This document shows positions 63,333 through 64,000 of a stretch of 64,000 nt of DNA, piece by piece. Positions within the stretch are counted from its first letter, which is position 1, and each line of letters starts with the position of its first letter. This DNA comes from Hymenobacter lapidiphilus. GTDB lineage: Bacteria > Bacteroidota > Bacteroidia > Cytophagales > Hymenobacteraceae. The translations under genes were made by a program, and so were the position numbers. The notes below the pieces were generated by a model, which worked only from the letters and a program-made list of their open reading frames with translations, ran no database searches and had not been told where the DNA came from. Where the stretch lies: the NCBI RefSeq assembly GCF_003417065.2, contig NZ_QVLT01000004.1:1-64000 (forward strand), written 5' to 3'.

Positions 63333-64000
63333 ATGATTAGAAACCTACCCTCACCCAGCGATTTCTTGGGTCTAGCTCACGACTGCCTGATTCAGGCCTT
63401 CGAAATCATTTTTGAGAACGATAAACATCTCTGGGATTACTTCGAGGCGGCATTACAAGAGGATGTCTGGGCTTACTCACAGAGCAAGCTGAACACTGCG
63501 GTAGTGTTAATCCATCAGGCCAATGAGGCATTCATGAAAGCCAGCATCTGTCAGGTCAGTCCGTTGCTGCTGCTAGAAGGCAAACGCACGGACTGGCCAG
63601 TAATGCCTCAGCAGAAGGACAAAGACTTCAACGATTTCTATACTACACCTTCGGAAGCATTATTATACACCTATTCCGCGACCGCTTCCACACCTGTGTC
63701 TGAAGTGCTAATTGGCCACATTGACGCCATCCGCAAGCTGCGTAACCAAATCATCCACGGAATACCTAAAATAAAGCTCACCCCTCAAAACCTTATAACT
63801 AGCATTCTGAACACCTACACCCTATTCAGTGGTAAGGATACATGGTGGGAATCCTTCATTAAACAGGAGTTCAACCACCCATTGGCTGGGGTATTCAATA
63901 TCCATTTTGAGTTAGCAGATTTCGCTAATCGCCTGGAATACATTGTTAAACAGATTGGAAAAAAGCAGTTGGCGAAGCATTTGTCTATCAACATTATGCA
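63333..64000 (+). CDS. HEPN-like protein, 3' end beyond window
   Basis: 222 codons are seen without a stop up to the window end. The protein is helical and soluble. 'IDAIRKLRNQIIHGI' contains R137-N-x3-H142, an RX4H motif like that of HEPN domains, which in defence and toxin-antitoxin proteins can form an RNase active site; many HEPN domains lack activity. Upstream helices include 'VLIHQANEAFMKASICQVS' (about 56-74). No partner antitoxin can be seen. Position in an integrative element makes a defence role plausible but unproven. Confidence 0.6.
   Translation, partial: MIRNLPSPSDFLGLAHDCLIQAFEIIFENDKHLWDYFEAALQEDVWAYSQSKLNTAVVLIHQANEAFMKASICQVSPLLLLEGKRTDWPVMPQQKDKDFNDFYTTPSEALLYTYSATASTPVSEVLIGHIDAIRKLRNQIIHGIPKIKLTPQNLITSILNTYTLFSGKDTWWESFIKQEFNHPLAGVFNIHFELADFANRLEYIVKQIGKKQLAKHLSINIM

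Larger units (their letters stand above)
54381..64000. mobile_element. Integrative element inserted at a tRNA gene (left part; right end beyond window)
   Basis: The left edge is the 3' part of a tRNA gene at 54381-54418, followed directly by a tyrosine recombinase gene. From here to the window end the DNA is visibly AT-richer than the core, genes are mostly unknown and short, and none of the host's palindrome families occurs. It carries an iteron-like array with RHH-like and polymerase-like genes (60404-63165) and possible defence cargo (nuclease-like at 59208, HEPN-like at 63333). The intact tRNA would be expected at the unseen right end, because the tRNA reads leftwards and only its 3' part is at this end. 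Confidence 0.75.

Overview
The window looks like chromosomal DNA of a GC-rich member of the Bacteroidota, most like Hymenobacter or a close relative. This is inferred from gene content (TonB-dependent receptors with C-terminal aromatic residues, Bat-type VWA/TPR pair, DUF547, ThuA/DUF1080 and SDR genes), from TAnnTTTG-type promoter boxes, and from strong GC bias at third codon positions. No 16S gene or other definitive marker is present.

Layout. 1-2.3 kb: VWA/TPR (Bat-type) genes on the minus strand and three tRNA genes (Ser-GCT, Pro-TGG, Arg-TCT). 2.3-9.1 kb: small conserved protein, TonB receptor, ThuA/DUF1080 lipoprotein, ABM monooxygenase, M1-like peptidase with a frameshifted start. 9.4-13.5 kb: three-subunit molybdenum hydroxylase of the PaoABC type. 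13.6-14.4 kb: two AT-rich orphan genes. 14.5-21.4 kb: broken MFS gene, DUF547 lipoprotein, and a group of two glycosyltransferase-like genes with two SDR-type genes. 21.5-31.2 kb: TonB receptor, YnjB-like binding lipoprotein, two permeases, two paralogous amidotransferase-fold-like proteins, an ATPase and a radical SAM protein with extra cysteines. I read this as one uptake-and-processing system of unknown substrate, and it is one of two candidates here for an undescribed system. 31.3-54.3 kb: ordinary metabolic, transport and repair genes.

Nearly every intergenic gap from 1.9 to 49 kb holds a long imperfect palindrome (about 40-170 bp). They fall into several sequence families whose two arms match each other even where copies of a family differ. 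Some copies from different families share the same central core, and two copies of one family supply the stop codon of the gene before them.

54.38-64 kb (window end) is an AT-richer integrative element. Its left edge is the 3' part of a tRNA gene (probably tRNA-Glu), followed by a tyrosine recombinase, small unknown genes, a PD-(D/E)XK nuclease-like protein, an iteron-like array, a small ribbon-helix-helix-like protein, a large protein with the motifs of family A DNA polymerases, and a HEPN-like gene cut by the window end. None of the host palindrome families occurs inside it, which fits recent arrival. The iterons, RHH-like gene and polymerase-like gene together look like a replication module and are the second candidate system.

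At least four genes (M1-like peptidase, MFS, NAD-dependent epimerase, second amidotransferase-like gene) contain single-base frameshifts in otherwise well-preserved reading frames. Either the assembly has indel errors or there are several young pseudogenes.
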